NCBI GenBank assembly: GCA_018970545.1
Contig: JAGWWC010000009.1
Location: 1 to 42,848 of the forward strand
DNA: 42,848 nucleotides
Direction of reading: 5' to 3'
Origin: Betaproteobacteria bacterium
GTDB lineage: Bacteria; Pseudomonadota; Gammaproteobacteria; Burkholderiales; Burkholderiaceae_A
In this document: positions 42,703-42,848 of the stretch, piece after piece
Layout: each line of letters opens with the position of its first letter
Position numbering within the stretch: position 1 is the first letter of the stretch
Made by a program: the position numbers and the translations under genes
Notes under the pieces: generated by a model
What the model was told of the DNA's origin: nothing
The model's database searches: none
What the model saw: only the letters and a program-made list of their open reading frames with translations

Positions 42703-42848
42703 ATGCGCGCAAAAAGCCGCTTTGCCCCATCGCCGACCGGGCCACTTCACCTCGGATCGCTGGTGACGGCGCTGGCAAGCTGGCTGGATGCGCGGGCCAA
42801 TGGCCAAGATTGGTATGTCCGCATTGAGGATCTCGACCCGCCACGCGA
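42703..42848 (+). CDS. gluQ: glutamyl-Q tRNA(Asp) synthetase, 5' part
   Basis: The first 48 codons, running off the window end. Starts [20 protein letters not shown], with the HIGH-like motif HLGS, then [14 protein letters not shown] and [12 protein letters not shown]. The short leader and this exact opening distinguish GluQ (glutamylation of queuosine in tRNA-Asp) from GltX. Full GluQ is about 300 residues. Twelve bases after hemL. Confidence 0.88.
   Translation, partial: MRAKSRFAPSPTGPLHLGSLVTALASWLDARANGQDWYVRIEDLDPPR

Overview
The window comes from a Gram-negative bacterium, most likely a phototrophic betaproteobacterium of the Burkholderiales. The reasons are a complete tol-pal locus, Kdo and heptose transferases for LPS, a non-catalytic dihydroorotase next to pyrB, the neighbourhood yqgE-ruvX-pyrB-pyrC'-plsC-apaH, a phasin (a sign of polyhydroxyalkanoate storage), and an operon for purple-bacterial LH2 antenna proteins. 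Base composition is moderately GC-rich. Genes are tightly packed and several convergent pairs overlap at their 3' ends. The assignment is an inference from gene content; no database was searched.

Layout. 1-4803: tolQ-tolR-tolA-tolB-pal-cpoB (cell-envelope constriction), with two stem-loops between tolB and pal. 4813-8713: a YeeE/YedE-type sulfur-compound permease, tRNA-Lys(UUU), and an ABC exporter-like ATPase/permease pair with a DUF3299 periplasmic protein. 8749-15251: mixed housekeeping and accessory genes: PQQ-type sugar dehydrogenase, TlpA-like thioredoxin, YafJ-like glutamine amidotransferase, small lipoprotein, thioesterase, PanE, adhesin-E-like protein, phasin and an EamA transporter, followed by a broken cfa remnant.

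15758-18117 is the most unusual part: a minus-strand light-harvesting operon pucB-pucA-pucC plus an unannotated 28-residue one-helix peptide, closed by a strong terminator. It is driven by a sigma70-like promoter whose -35 box lies inside a TGT-N12-ACA (PpsR/CrtJ-type) site. The alpha subunit carries Phe44-Leu45, the signature of low-light B800-820 antennae, and the beta subunit has Gln where the B800-contacting Arg is usual. Divergent from the operon is an orphan iron(III)-binding protein gene with a Fur-box-like sequence.

19311-25895: a RodZ-like protein, two poorly characterised genes (one a membrane protein with a zinc ribbon), pgi, a MarR-like regulator overlapping a membrane protein, tRNA-Gly(CCC), and nadA-nadC. 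25912-30755: hupB, trmB, uppP and a TetR regulator sharing a 21-bp operator-like inverted repeat, a Pcm-family methyltransferase and a TolC-like outer membrane protein. 30733-39564 (mostly minus strand): waaA, waaC, phosphomannomutase, apaH (plus), plsC, pyrC', pyrB, ruvX, yqgE. 39556-42848: class I photolyase, rubredoxin, hemL and the start of gluQ, which runs off the end.

How the genes fit together: envelope biogenesis (Tol-Pal, LPS core, UppP, PlsC, TolC) and nucleotide/NAD synthesis dominate. The puc operon, hemL (first committed tetrapyrrole steps), photolyase and iron uptake are consistent with a light-exposed photoheterotroph. Only antenna genes are present here; reaction-centre and bacteriochlorophyll genes would have to lie elsewhere. 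No CRISPR array, insertion sequence, prophage or rRNA gene was seen, and no stretch over about 300 bases lacks a feature.
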